Assembly (NCBI GenBank): GCA_934617065.1
Contig: CAKTTY010000006.1
Location: forward strand, 48,384-112,383
Origin: an uncultured Eggerthellaceae bacterium
GTDB taxonomy: Bacteria > Actinomycetota > Coriobacteriia > Coriobacteriales > Eggerthellaceae
Direction: 5' to 3'
DNA: 64,000 nt
Below are positions 1 to 7,889 of this stretch, piece by piece. Under the pieces are notes generated by a model that was not told the DNA's origin, made no database searches, and was given only the letters and a program-made list of their open reading frames with translations. The first letter of the stretch is position 1, and every line of letters starts with the position of its first letter. A program made the position numbers and the translations under genes.

Positions 1-2493
1 GTGCTCACTGGCATGGAAAACATGATGGTGTACGGGCTTACCCTGTTTGTGCTGCTGGTGCCCGTTATTTTCATCAACTTCAAGTTCTTCCGCGTGGGCT
101 TTCGCGCTTTGGCAAACCGCGCCCCTAACATGGATTCGCTCATTGCCTTGGGTTCGGGCGCCGCTACGGTCTACGGTGTATATGCGCTGTTCAGCATGGC
201 ATTTTTCATGGGGCATTCCGATATGGAGGCCGCTCATCATTTCGCCATGAACCTTTACTTCGAGTCGGCTGCCATGATCCTGACGCTCATCACGTTGGGC
301 AAGTATCTGGAAGCGCGCGCGAAGGGCAAAACTACCAGCTCGCTTTCGAAACTCATGGACCTTTCGCCCAAAATGGCAACGCGTGTGGAAGACGGCGTTG
401 AAGTGCAGGTTCCTGCCGCAAGCGTGCGCGCTGGGGATGTGCTCATGGTGCGTACGGGCGAATCGGTGCCGGTCGACGGCGTAGTGCTGGAAGGCGAAGG
501 CTCGGTCGACGAATCCGTTATTACGGGCGAGCCTCTGCCGAAGAGCGTGCATGCCGGCAGTGTGGTGACGGGCGCCACCGTAAACACGGCGGGCTGGTTC
601 ACGATGCGTGCCGAACGCGTGGGCGAGGAAACCGTGCTCGCGGGTATCATTCGTCTGGTCGATGAAGCTACCAGTTCCAAAGCGCCCATCGAAAAGATGG
701 CCGACAAAATCAGCGGCGTGTTCGTGCCCGTGGTTATCGCCATCGCGGTGGTGGTGTTTGCCGTGTGGCTCGCCGTGGGGGCGGAGTTTTCCGTAGCGCT
801 TACCTACGCGATTTCCGTGCTGGTAATTTCGTGCCCCTGCGCACTGGGGCTGGCAACGCCTACTGCCATCATGGTGGGCACGGGCCGCGGTGCCGCGAAC
901 GGCATTCTGGTGAAGTCGGCCGAGGCGCTGGAAACGGCGCGCGGCGTGAAGACGGTGGTGCTGGATAAAACGGGCACCATCACCAAGGGCGCCCCGCAGG
1001 TGACTGACGTTTTGCCGGCAGAGGGCGTGCAGGCCGAAGAGCTGCTGCGGCTTGCCTATGCGCTCGAAAAACCTTCCGAGCATCCGTTGGCCCGCGCGAT
1101 GGTGCTGTATGCGGCAGGTGGCATCGGCGCTGATGCGGTAAAAGAGTCCGCCGAGCTTGTTTCTGGATTCAAGCAGGTTCCTGGCCAAGGCGTTTCTGCC
1201 TGCGTTTCGGGTGTGGTGTGCCATGCGGGCAATGCGCGCATGATGGCCGAGTGCGGCATTGCGGTGGACGCTTCGCAAGCTGAAGGGTTCGCCGACGAGG
1301 GCAAAACCGTTACCTATTTCGCCTGCGAAGGGAAGTTGGTGGGCGTTATCGCGGTGGCAGATGTGCCAAAGGCAACCAGCGCTGCCGCCATTGCGCAGTT
1401 GCGGGCGATGGACATTCGCACGGTAATGCTCACGGGTGATGCCGAGCGAACCGCTCTTGCGGTGCAGCGCCAGGTGGGCACCGACGAGGTTATTGCCGGC
1501 GTGCTGCCCGCCGAAAAAGAGCGCATTGTGCGTCAGCTTTCGGCGAAGGCTCCCGTTGCTATGGTGGGCGACGGCATCAACGATGCCCCGGCGTTGGCTC
1601 GCGCGGATGTGGGCATTGCCATTGGCGCGGGCACCGATATTGCACTTTCGAGCGCCGATATCGTGCTGATGCATAGCGACTTGGCTGACGTGCCGGCTGC
1701 CTTGGATCTTTCGCGCGCCACCATGCGCAACATCAAGCAGAATCTGTTCTGGGCTCTGTTCTACAACGCCATCTGCATCCCTGTGGCTGCGGGCGTGTTT
1801 GCGTGGGCGGGCTTCAGTCTGAATCCGATGATCGCGGCAGCGGCCATGAGCGTAAGCTCGGTGTGCGTGGTGACCAACGCCTTGCGCTTGCGCGGCTGGA
1901 AGCCGCAGCGCTTGTCGGCGTCGACAGGTGCCGGTGCCGCGGCCGTTGCGGTTGCGGACGGCGGAGCTGCGAGCGGAGCGGCGGCAAGCGCTGATGCCGC
2001 TGGTGAGGCGGCGAGCGGCCCAGCCTCGGACGGTGGAGCTGCGGCTAGCAAGATTGCCGCCGGAGTAGCAACCGACGCAGCCCCTGCCAGTGGGATGCTT
2101 GCTGTCGGCGCTGTGGCCACCGCGACCCCCGCCGACAAAGCACGTGCCCTTGGCGCTGCGGAGGGCGAGGCAGCGAGCGGCCTCGCCTCAGCCAACGAAG
2201 TTGTCGGTGGCGTTTCCCCAAGCGGTGGGGCGCCGTCGAACCCGAGCGCGAACGCATTCGCTGCAAATTCGCGTCCCTTCGCATCCAGCGAAAGACACTT
2301 GCGCGTCGAAGGCATGAAATGCCACAAATGCGCAGGTCGTGTGCGTGGAGCGTTGGAGGCGGTGCCTGGCGTACAAAGCGCCGAAGTCGATCTCGAAGGC
2401 AAGCAGGCCACGGTGCATCTTAGCGATTCCGTACCCAACGAAATGCTCGTCGGAGCCGTGATCGAAAAAGGCTTCAAGGCAGAAATGCTGTAG
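1..2493 (+). CDS. copA: Copper-translocating P1B-type ATPase (5' end outside window) with C-terminal HMA domain
   Basis: Heavy-metal export ATPase of the inner membrane, most likely for Cu(I). Visible motifs are the transmembrane metal site SCPCALG (CPC at residues 278-280), the phosphorylated DKTGT (Asp322), the SEHP motif (His361-Pro362) and the hinge GDGINDAP (523-530). The sequence opens in the transmembrane region just before the RAPNMDSLIALG segment, so the first helices, and any N-terminal metal-binding domain, lie upstream of the window; the GTG at base 1 is probably not the true start. After the last helices comes an Ala/Gly/Ser-rich linker of about 130 residues (roughly 632-760), then a complete HMA domain (764-830) with the metal-binding MKCHKC (Cys774, Cys777). 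A C-terminal rather than N-terminal HMA is uncommon. Copper is inferred from CPC; silver is possible. A strong terminator follows. Confidence 0.93.
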   Translation: MLTGMENMMVYGLTLFVLLVPVIFINFKFFRVGFRALANRAPNMDSLIALGSGAATVYGVYALFSMAFFMGHSDMEAAHHFAMNLYFESAAMILTLITLGKYLEARAKGKTTSSLSKLMDLSPKMATRVEDGVEVQVPAASVRAGDVLMVRTGESVPVDGVVLEGEGSVDESVITGEPLPKSVHAGSVVTGATVNTAGWFTMRAERVGEETVLAGIIRLVDEATSSKAPIEKMADKISGVFVPVVIAIAVVVFAVWLAVGAEFSVALTYAISVLVISCPCALGLATPTAIMVGTGRGAANGILVKSAEALETARGVKTVVLDKTGTITKGAPQVTDVLPAEGVQAEELLRLAYALEKPSEHPLARAMVLYAAGGIGADAVKESAELVSGFKQVPGQGVSACVSGVVCHAGNARMMAECGIAVDASQAEGFADEGKTVTYFACEGKLVGVIAVADVPKATSAAAIAQLRAMDIRTVMLTGDAERTALAVQRQVGTDEVIAGVLPAEKERIVRQLSAKAPVAMVGDGINDAPALARADVGIAIGAGTDIALSSADIVLMHSDLADVPAALDLSRATMRNIKQNLFWALFYNAICIPVAAGVFAWAGFSLNPMIAAAAMSVSSVCVVTNALRLRGWKPQRLSASTGAGAAAVAVADGGAASGAAASADAAGEAASGPASDGGAAASKIAAGVATDAAPASGMLAVGAVATATPADKARALGAAEGEAASGLASANEVVGGVSPSGGAPSNPSANAFAANSRPFASSERHLRVEGMKCHKCAGRVRGALEAVPGVQSAEVDLEGKQATVHLSDSVPNEMLVGAVIEKGFKAEML

Positions 2494-2507
2494 TGCTAGC
2501 AAAACGG

Positions 2508-2546
2508 CACGGAGCCTGCCAGCTGGCAGGCTCCGTGTTTGTTCCT
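2508..2546. terminator. Bidirectional rho-independent terminator
   Basis: Perfect 13-bp inverted repeat (2508-2520 and 2525-2537) with an AGCT loop, followed by TTTGTT. It lies between the convergent ATPase gene and the minus-strand cysteine-rich gene. Confidence 0.8.
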
Positions 2547-2580
2547 CGTATCAGGAGCAGGAGTAGTTGGCGCGTGAGGG

Positions 2581-3237
2581 CTATTCGCCCTTTTCCGCCT
2601 TGGCCTTGCGGGCCTTTTCCATGATCTGCGTTGGCGAATCGAAGTCGTCGGTGCTGGCGCTACCAGGCGCTACCCATTCGTCGAGATGCTTAACCACCAT
2701 GCCGATGTTCTCTACGTAGGCGTAGATCTCGAACTCGCGCTTACAGCGGAAGGTGCACTGAACGCAGGGGTTCTTGTCGCAGTAGGCGAATGCGTCTTCA
2801 TCTGCCAGGGCAAACACCACAGGAGGCCACTTCTTGGGAGTGACGTACTTGTACTGCATGCCCGTGAACGTTTTGAGTCCAAACCAGCGGGGCTTGCACG
2901 TGGAATCGATGGAACGCCAGTTCACGTTGATGCAGTTGTTGTTCATTCCACCAAGAATCTGGTAGGTCAGCTTGAAACGGTCTTCGACGTCGGCTGCATC
3001 TACGAGTTCGATGCGATCCATGGGCTTGCCGCAGCAGTTCGGCTTGAAATCGACATGGGCATACGGCGGTTCGAACAGAAGCGAACGCTCGCCGTCGTTG
3101 GTGCAGGTGATTTCAACGTTGCCGTCGATGCCAGCAAGGATGGCGCCGCATTCGCTGCAGCGATAGTAAGGAAGGTGCGCTGAGCTGACGCGCGGCTTCC
3201 AGGTTGCATGGGTTCGGGTCGGGCTAAATTCTGCCAT
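2581..3237 (-). CDS. Cysteine-rich protein with desulforedoxin-like metal site
   Basis: 218-residue cytoplasmic protein of unassigned function. The N-terminal part has YRCSECG (Cys27, Cys30) and, after a spacer of about 37 residues, CCGKPM (Cys68, Cys69). This CxxC plus CCG-x-PM pair resembles the rubredoxin-type Fe site of desulforedoxin and desulfoferrodoxin, but with a longer spacer. A second cluster, CDKNPCVQCTFRC (about 156-168), could bind another metal ion or Fe-S cluster. The C-terminus is charged and helical. The start was placed at MAEFSP because AAGGGGG precedes that ATG; the open frame continues 23 codons further upstream without a site. It is divergent from the crotonase gene and could share its regulatory region. 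A redox role is inference from the cysteines only. Confidence 0.75.
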   Translation of the reverse strand: MAEFSPTRTHATWKPRVSSAHLPYYRCSECGAILAGIDGNVEITCTNDGERSLLFEPPYAHVDFKPNCCGKPMDRIELVDAADVEDRFKLTYQILGGMNNNCINVNWRSIDSTCKPRWFGLKTFTGMQYKYVTPKKWPPVVFALADEDAFAYCDKNPCVQCTFRCKREFEIYAYVENIGMVVKHLDEWVAPGSASTDDFDSPTQIMEKARKAKAEKGE

Positions 3238-3299
3238 TGTTCCCCCTTCTTTCGGCAGTATGAGCCAGTAAATACGAAGTTGAAAGCCCCTTGCTGTCC

Positions 3300-3329
3300 T
3301 TGACAAGGGACGCTTTGAAAAACTACGAT
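3300..3329 (+). promoter_or_regulatory. Candidate sigma-70-type promoter for the crotonase gene
   Basis: TTGACA at 3300-3305 (consensus -35) and TACGAT at 3324-3329, 18-bp spacing, 46 bp upstream of the ATG. TATCTT slightly downstream is an alternative -10. Confidence 0.5.
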
Positions 3330-3374
3330 TTATCTATCTTATACGAGATTTCCAATATGGAAGGGGAAGTGCGC

Positions 3375-4250
3375 ATGAGCGTATATCAGGAGGCATACAA
3401 GTTGCCCGAATTCAAGTATGAGTATGAGCGCCTCAAGGTTGACGTCCGTGGCCCGATCCACGTTGTTTCCTTCGACGATGCTGCTAACTTGAATGCAATG
3501 TCTTACCAGCAGATGGCCGACTTCAACGACTATCTGAAGAAGGTCCGTATGGACCCCGAGTGCCGCGTAATCGTTCTCACCGGCGAGGGCAAGTCCTTCT
3601 GCGCAGGCTTCAACCTGAACGAGCTCAACTTCGAGCCCCCTGCAGACATGGGCCGCGCTCAGCGCGATCACTGCATCATGCAGACCATCTGCTCCGACCA
3701 GGCTGTTAACATGCGCAACGCTATGCAGCCCATCATCGGCGCACTCAAGGGCCATGCAGTAGGCGGCGGCCTCTCCCTGGCTTGCGCTTGCGACCTGCGC
3801 GTTTGCGGTGAGTCCTTCAAGATGCAGGCAGGCTACCTGAACATCGGCCTTACCGGTACCGACATGTCCGGTTCTTACTACCTCCCCCGCATCGTGGGCT
3901 ACGCTCGCGCTGCTGAGGCTCTGATGACTGCTCGCCGCATTGGCGCAGAAGAGCTGAAGGAATGGGGCTTCGCCAACAAGGTTGTTGCTGACGAGGATGT
4001 TGTAGAAGAGGCCGTAAAGATGGCAGAGGCTATGGTTAAGAACTCTGCTCCTCTGGGTCTTCGCCTTACCAAGGAATCCCTGCAGGTTTCCCTCGACAAC
4101 TCCTTCGAGTCTCAGATCAAGATGGAGAACCGCAATCAGGTTCTGGCTTCTCAGACCGAGGACAACCGTCGTGGCGTTCGCAAGATGAATCCGAAACTGC
4201 GCGACGAGGTTAAGGCTCATCCCGAGAACTTCGCCTTCTCCAACATGTAA
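3375..4250 (+). CDS. Crotonase-fold (enoyl-CoA hydratase/isomerase family) protein lacking the two hydratase glutamates
   Basis: 291-residue acyl-CoA-binding enzyme. The oxyanion-hole segments are recognisable: FCAGFNL (76-82) and AVGGGLSLACACD (128-140). In classical enoyl-CoA hydratase the catalytic glutamates lie in GGGCELA and in QPEILLG; here the aligned residues appear to be Ser134 and Gly153. The GLTGTDMSGSYYLPR stretch (159-173) is typical of a crotonase subgroup that also lacks these glutamates, so ordinary hydration of 2-enoyl-CoA is unlikely and the true reaction is open. Start ATG 3375 follows AAGGGGAAG. Codons resemble those of the ribosomal protein genes in this window, suggesting high expression. 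It is transcribed alone, with its own promoter and terminator, and divergent from the cysteine-rich gene. Confidence 0.88.
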   Translation: MSVYQEAYKLPEFKYEYERLKVDVRGPIHVVSFDDAANLNAMSYQQMADFNDYLKKVRMDPECRVIVLTGEGKSFCAGFNLNELNFEPPADMGRAQRDHCIMQTICSDQAVNMRNAMQPIIGALKGHAVGGGLSLACACDLRVCGESFKMQAGYLNIGLTGTDMSGSYYLPRIVGYARAAEALMTARRIGAEELKEWGFANKVVADEDVVEEAVKMAEAMVKNSAPLGLRLTKESLQVSLDNSFESQIKMENRNQVLASQTEDNRRGVRKMNPKLRDEVKAHPENFAFSNM

Positions 4251-4308
4251 GTTTTCTTCCGAAGGTGCTGCTATAGGAGCGGTGCTGAACGAAAGATTGC
4301 TAGCAGAG

Positions 4309-4335
4309 CGGCACCCAATTGGGTGCCGTTTTTTT
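4309..4335 (+). terminator. Rho-independent terminator of the crotonase gene
   Basis: Perfect 10-bp-arm palindrome (4309-4328, centred on CCAATTGG) followed by seven T residues. Confidence 0.9.
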
Positions 4336-4551
4336 CTGTTGGGGGAGACGTGGCGGCGCTCACGGGAGCCGCCGTGCTGTGCGGTACGCGTCGACCGACC
4401 GGCACCACGCTGTGCAGTACGCGCCGCCCGACCGGCACCGCGCTGCGCAGTATGCGGTTGCCGCGCATGGGAGCCGCCGAGAAGCTGATTACGATGCTAA
4501 GCTGGGTCCGCTCTGGCCAAATCGTCATCCCAAAGCTGTTCCGAGAGTCCA

Positions 4552-4736
4552 GAAACAAAAATCTCGACATTTTTGCAACTTTTTTGCGATTGCGGATTGT
4601 TGCGAGCTTCCCAATTGCGGATTGAGACGCAAAAGCGCAGGTAATCGGTTGCATGACGGCCTGTTTTCGCTTTGTGGGGACGGAAGAGAGTCCGTAATCG
4701 CAAAAAAGTTGCAAAAACGCCTCAATTTTTGTTTTC
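4552..4736 (+). repeat. MITE-like 185-bp repeat element, copy A
   Basis: First of four copies. The left end AAACAAAAATC... reaches the conserved core TTGCAACTTTTTTGCGATT and the right end is its inverted counterpart (AATCGCAAAAAAGTTGCAA ... TTTTTGTTTTC), giving terminal inverted repeats of about 40 bp. The interior holds GCAAAAGCGCAGG, which fixes its orientation (same as copy D, opposite to B and C). The right end continues into a GGGCGGATTGCC tail that also follows the same end of the other copies. No gene is inside. Confidence 0.85.
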
Positions 4737-5294
4737 ACGATGGGCGGATTGCCCCGACGGGTAGATATCGCAATGGGCGGATCGCCGAAACAGGGCAAAT
4801 CATGCAGATGTGCGGATTCTCGTTGGCGGCATCGCGGCCTGGGTTAGGTTTACCGATCAGACGGAGCGGCAGCCTGTGCCTTGCCGCATCGGGAGGGACT
4901 GGCTAAGTAGAGCGGCGGCGCGAGCAGAGGGGCCTTGCGGCTGGCCGAGTAGAGCGGCAGCGCAGGCAGCAACGCCTAGGGCTATCGATCGGATGGAGCG
5001 GCCCCTGGGCCTTGCTGCATTGGGTTAGGCGGCGGCAACGCAGGCAGAGGGCCTCGCGTTGGCCTTACGCGGCGGGAAGTGAGGATTTTCAAGCTTTGGG
5101 CAGAGGCTCCCATAAGGCAAAAAATAAATCCGTTGAGATATGATTGAAAAAGATAATAACCCCTGTTGATCAGCTTGTTATTTGCAAACTGCGCATATTT
5201 TTAAAGACTATTTGACGAAAGCGCTTGCTGATGTTGAAATAGACGCACTTAGTCGTTATTGAAGTAATTATTGAGGCAGAGAAGAGGACACCCT
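4737..5294. other. Long non-coding stretch with degenerate GC-rich repeats
   Basis: Just after element A the unit GGGCGGATCGCC recurs (4741-4775). From about 4860 to 5060 there are degenerate repeats of the form GGAGCGGC-GCC-TGGGCCTTGC-GCAT. The last 200 bases are AT-rich and presumably carry the promoter of the TetR gene. The frames here look incidental; no gene is supported. Confidence 0.5.
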
Positions 5295-6020
5295 ATGGCC
5301 CGTAGGTACGATAGCGAAGCGGTGCGCAATCGCGTGCTTTCGGCGAGCGTTCGCCTGTTCTTGGAGCGCGGATACCGCGGCACTACCATGGCGGCCATCC
5401 TAAAAGAAGCCGATGTTTCCTCGAGCTCGTTCCAAAACGTCTTCGGAAACAAAGACGGAGTCATGTATGAATTGATGAAGCTTATGTTCTCGGGGCAGTT
5501 CTCGGTGGCTGATTCGGCTGCCGCCTTGCTGGGTCCCAATGCTAGCCCGGCTTTTACGTATGCGCTCGAGACGTCTATTCAGCTCACCATTTCCGAATTA
5601 AGCGAAATCATTCGCGATCTGTATTTGCAGGCATATATCAGCGAGCGTTCACTGGAGTACATTCGCCGCAATACCGCGAAGCATCTTCAAAAAATGTTCC
5701 AGCGGTACAACCCTTCATTCGATGAAGAAGATTTCTATCAGATGGACATCGGAACATCGGGCTTGATGCTTGGCTTCATGCTGCGCCCGTGCAGCGACGA
5801 TTTTCCGCTCGATGTGAAAATCGAACGTTATCTGCAGATGAGCCTTTCCGTGCTGAATGTGCCGGCGGAAGAGCGCGCTGCCATCATTGGTGGCATAAAA
5901 CAGCAAGATTTGCGTTCCATTGCAAAGGCTGCTGTGAAGCAACTTTTCGATGTGCTGTCCGACGCCTTTGATCTTGAGATCCAGGCGCAAATATTCGGCG
6001 AGGAAGAGTCCGCCGGGTAA
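5295..6020 (+). CDS. TetR-family transcriptional regulator
   Basis: 241 residues. The N-terminal 60 residues form a TetR DNA-binding domain: RVLSASVRLFLERGYRGTTMAAILKEADVS then SSFQNVFGNKDGVMYELM, the recognition-helix region with the usual aromatic-x-x-K-x-x-hydrophobic pattern. The rest is all-helical, as in TetR ligand-binding domains, with no family-specific signature I recognise. ATG 5295 was chosen because AGAAGAGG lies just upstream and the TetR fold starts directly after it. The AT-rich region upstream probably holds its operator, but I could not identify a convincing palindrome. The next gene on the same strand begins about 300 bases downstream, so its target is uncertain. Confidence 0.9.
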   Translation: MARRYDSEAVRNRVLSASVRLFLERGYRGTTMAAILKEADVSSSSFQNVFGNKDGVMYELMKLMFSGQFSVADSAAALLGPNASPAFTYALETSIQLTISELSEIIRDLYLQAYISERSLEYIRRNTAKHLQKMFQRYNPSFDEEDFYQMDIGTSGLMLGFMLRPCSDDFPLDVKIERYLQMSLSVLNVPAEERAAIIGGIKQQDLRSIAKAAVKQLFDVLSDAFDLEIQAQIFGEEESAG

Positions 6021-6322
6021 AGAGCACCCCGAGGAACAACCCGAAAGGCGCAGGCTTGCTGCCCTCCTGCGGGGCAACAGAACCGCCAAGCGACTGCTTG
6101 CGAGCGTAATTGCTGCCCTCCTGTGGGGTGGTGGAATCAGATAGGTCATCCGTATCCCCCAATGGCGCAGTTGTTGCCCCTCCTGCGGAGTGGCGGGATG
6201 GATGCTTTGCTGGTTGCCCTAGAATGAAGAAGAGGAATCCGCCGAACCTTGGTCCGGTTTGCGCAACCGCTGGCGTGGTGGCGGCAAAAGGATTCTGCCA
6301 TTCTTGGGGGATAGGAGCTCGC
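6021..6322. other. Non-coding stretch with a degenerate threefold repeat
   Basis: TTGCTGCCCTCCTG or close variants occur at 6057, 6110 and 6171, each followed by GGGGTGG-like sequence, making a degenerate 53-61 bp repeat. No gene is seen. Confidence 0.4.
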
Positions 6323-7420
6323 ATGGGTGTTTTCGCAGGTAATTCCAAAACAGCGAAGGCGGGTCTGCTGTGTGCGGCGTCTGCCGGTGCGGTAGCCGTG
6401 GTTACGGTTGGGGCGTTAGCCGCTTCACGCATCAAGACGCTTTGTTCACTGAAGAAGTTGTCCAGTTTCGCCGGGCCGAACAATCTGTATGAGAGCGCGG
6501 TTGCGTATCGTTACGACCTTGATGCCATTATCAAGGCGGGGGTTGAAGGCGACCAAGCCTATATCGACGCGGTGTGCAAACAGGTATTCCCCGGCATTCC
6601 CGTAAAGGTTGAGGCGCCAAAATTTGCCTGCAGTGCATTTTGCGCTGAAGCTCCAGGGAGCGTTTTGATGGGTCGCAACTACGATTTCAAGGACGACACC
6701 TCTGCCCTTTTGGTCCGCACGCATCCGAAGAACGGGTATGCGTCCATTGCCTTTTCGGCGCTGAACAATTTGGGCACCAATATGCCCGAGGAAAGCTTGA
6801 AAGGCAAAATCGCGGCGATGCTGGGGCCCTTTGCAAGTCTTGATGGCATCAACGAAAAGGGCGTTTCCATAGCGGTGCTTACACTTGACAGCTCTCCTAC
6901 CAGGCAAAACAGCGGCAAGCCGAAAATAAACACCTCATTGGCCATTCGTTTGGTACTCGATAGGGCGGCAAGCACGCAGGAAGCGGTAGACTTGCTGGGC
7001 TCGTACGATATGGTCGCCATGGCTGGCCGCGACTACCACTTTTTCATCAACGATGCTTCTGGCGACAGTCGCGTTGTTGAGTACGACCCGCAAAATCCCG
7101 CGCGTCCCATGGTTGTAACGCATGCGCGCGAAATCACCAACTACTACGCGTGCTACGCCAGCGAGGTTCTGCCGAATCAGAAGAACGGCGCTTTGGGGCA
7201 TGGCAAGGAACGTGCGCTCGCCATCGCTGAGGTGCTTGATGGCATGCAGCCTCAAACGAAGGAAGTTGCCTGGAGGGCGCTGCGTTCTTCTTCGCAGGAA
7301 CCGAACCCGGAAGACATCACCAGCAATACGCAATGGTCCATCGTGTATGACAACATCAACTGCACTGCCGATTTCGTCTTGCGGCGAAACTGGGGCGAAG
7401 TGTTCAGTTTTGTCGTGTAG
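6323..7420 (+). CDS. Linear amide C-N hydrolase (choloylglycine hydrolase/penicillin acylase-like Ntn family), membrane-anchored
   Basis: 365 residues from ATG 6323, which has AGGAG at 6313-6317; the open frame extends further upstream without a site. Residues 13-36 form a hydrophobic segment that is a signal anchor or signal peptide. A spacer of about 65 residues precedes ACSAFCAEAPGSVLMGRNYDF, which matches the start of mature Ntn hydrolases: a nucleophilic Cys (Cys103), then GRN-Y-D carrying the conserved Arg and Asp. Later family blocks are NTSLAIRLVLDRAAS, NDASGDSRVVEY and ITNYYACYAS. Known members hydrolyse amide bonds of conjugated bile salts, N-acyl homoserine lactones, N-acyl ethanolamines or penicillin V. 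Here the Cys is internal, so processing would have to expose it. The substrate cannot be read from sequence. Confidence 0.85.
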   Translation: MGVFAGNSKTAKAGLLCAASAGAVAVVTVGALAASRIKTLCSLKKLSSFAGPNNLYESAVAYRYDLDAIIKAGVEGDQAYIDAVCKQVFPGIPVKVEAPKFACSAFCAEAPGSVLMGRNYDFKDDTSALLVRTHPKNGYASIAFSALNNLGTNMPEESLKGKIAAMLGPFASLDGINEKGVSIAVLTLDSSPTRQNSGKPKINTSLAIRLVLDRAASTQEAVDLLGSYDMVAMAGRDYHFFINDASGDSRVVEYDPQNPARPMVVTHAREITNYYACYASEVLPNQKNGALGHGKERALAIAEVLDGMQPQTKEVAWRALRSSSQEPNPEDITSNTQWSIVYDNINCTADFVLRRNWGEVFSFVV

Positions 7421-7889
7421 CTGCGTAGCTGTGCAGCTGCAGGGCGCGTGGTGTGTTTTGCGAGCGGGCTCAGACGAACAGGCGTGCTTGGCTCGGTTGG
7501 TGGCGCCTCGATCTGGCGAACCGATCGTACGGCTCGCTAAACAGCGCCCAATAAAGCGCAGGCTGCCTTGTTTTGCTTGCTGGCAGCTCTTGCCTGACGG
7601 AGAGGGCCACCTGCTACCCTATCTGCTGTTTAGCCTATGCCGTGATGGTGGTTCTTGCCTGACGGGGCGGGAGAGCCCGCCGCTCCCGTCTGTTGCATCA
7701 CGCGCCCAAAAAAGAATTCGTTTCCGTGCGTTTAATACGCGGGGAGCGTCTGCTTCCCTGTTTGCCGTTTCGCGCGAGGTTTGTTGATGTGGACCCCTCG
7801 CATCCTGATTCTGGCGTAAGGCAAGCGCGCACCGTATCATAGAAAGCGAACGATGCGCCGCAACGGGAAGCGGCGAAAAGGAGGGCGCT
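7421..7889. other. Intergenic stretch, no gene seen
   Basis: Contains a direct repeat of TCTTGCCTGACGG (about 7588 and 7653) but no convincing ORF, RNA gene or terminator. The end carries the strong AAAAGGAGG site of the next gene. Confidence 0.4.

Noticed and set aside
4552..4736. Insertion sequence with transposase
   Set aside because: 185 bp is too short, there is no transposase-like frame in or near any copy, and I could not identify target-site duplications.
4319..4906. 195-codon frame spanning element A
   Set aside because: Shared short peptides (NKN...ATFLRLR) in frames over all four elements come from the conserved terminal inverted repeat, not from a gene family.
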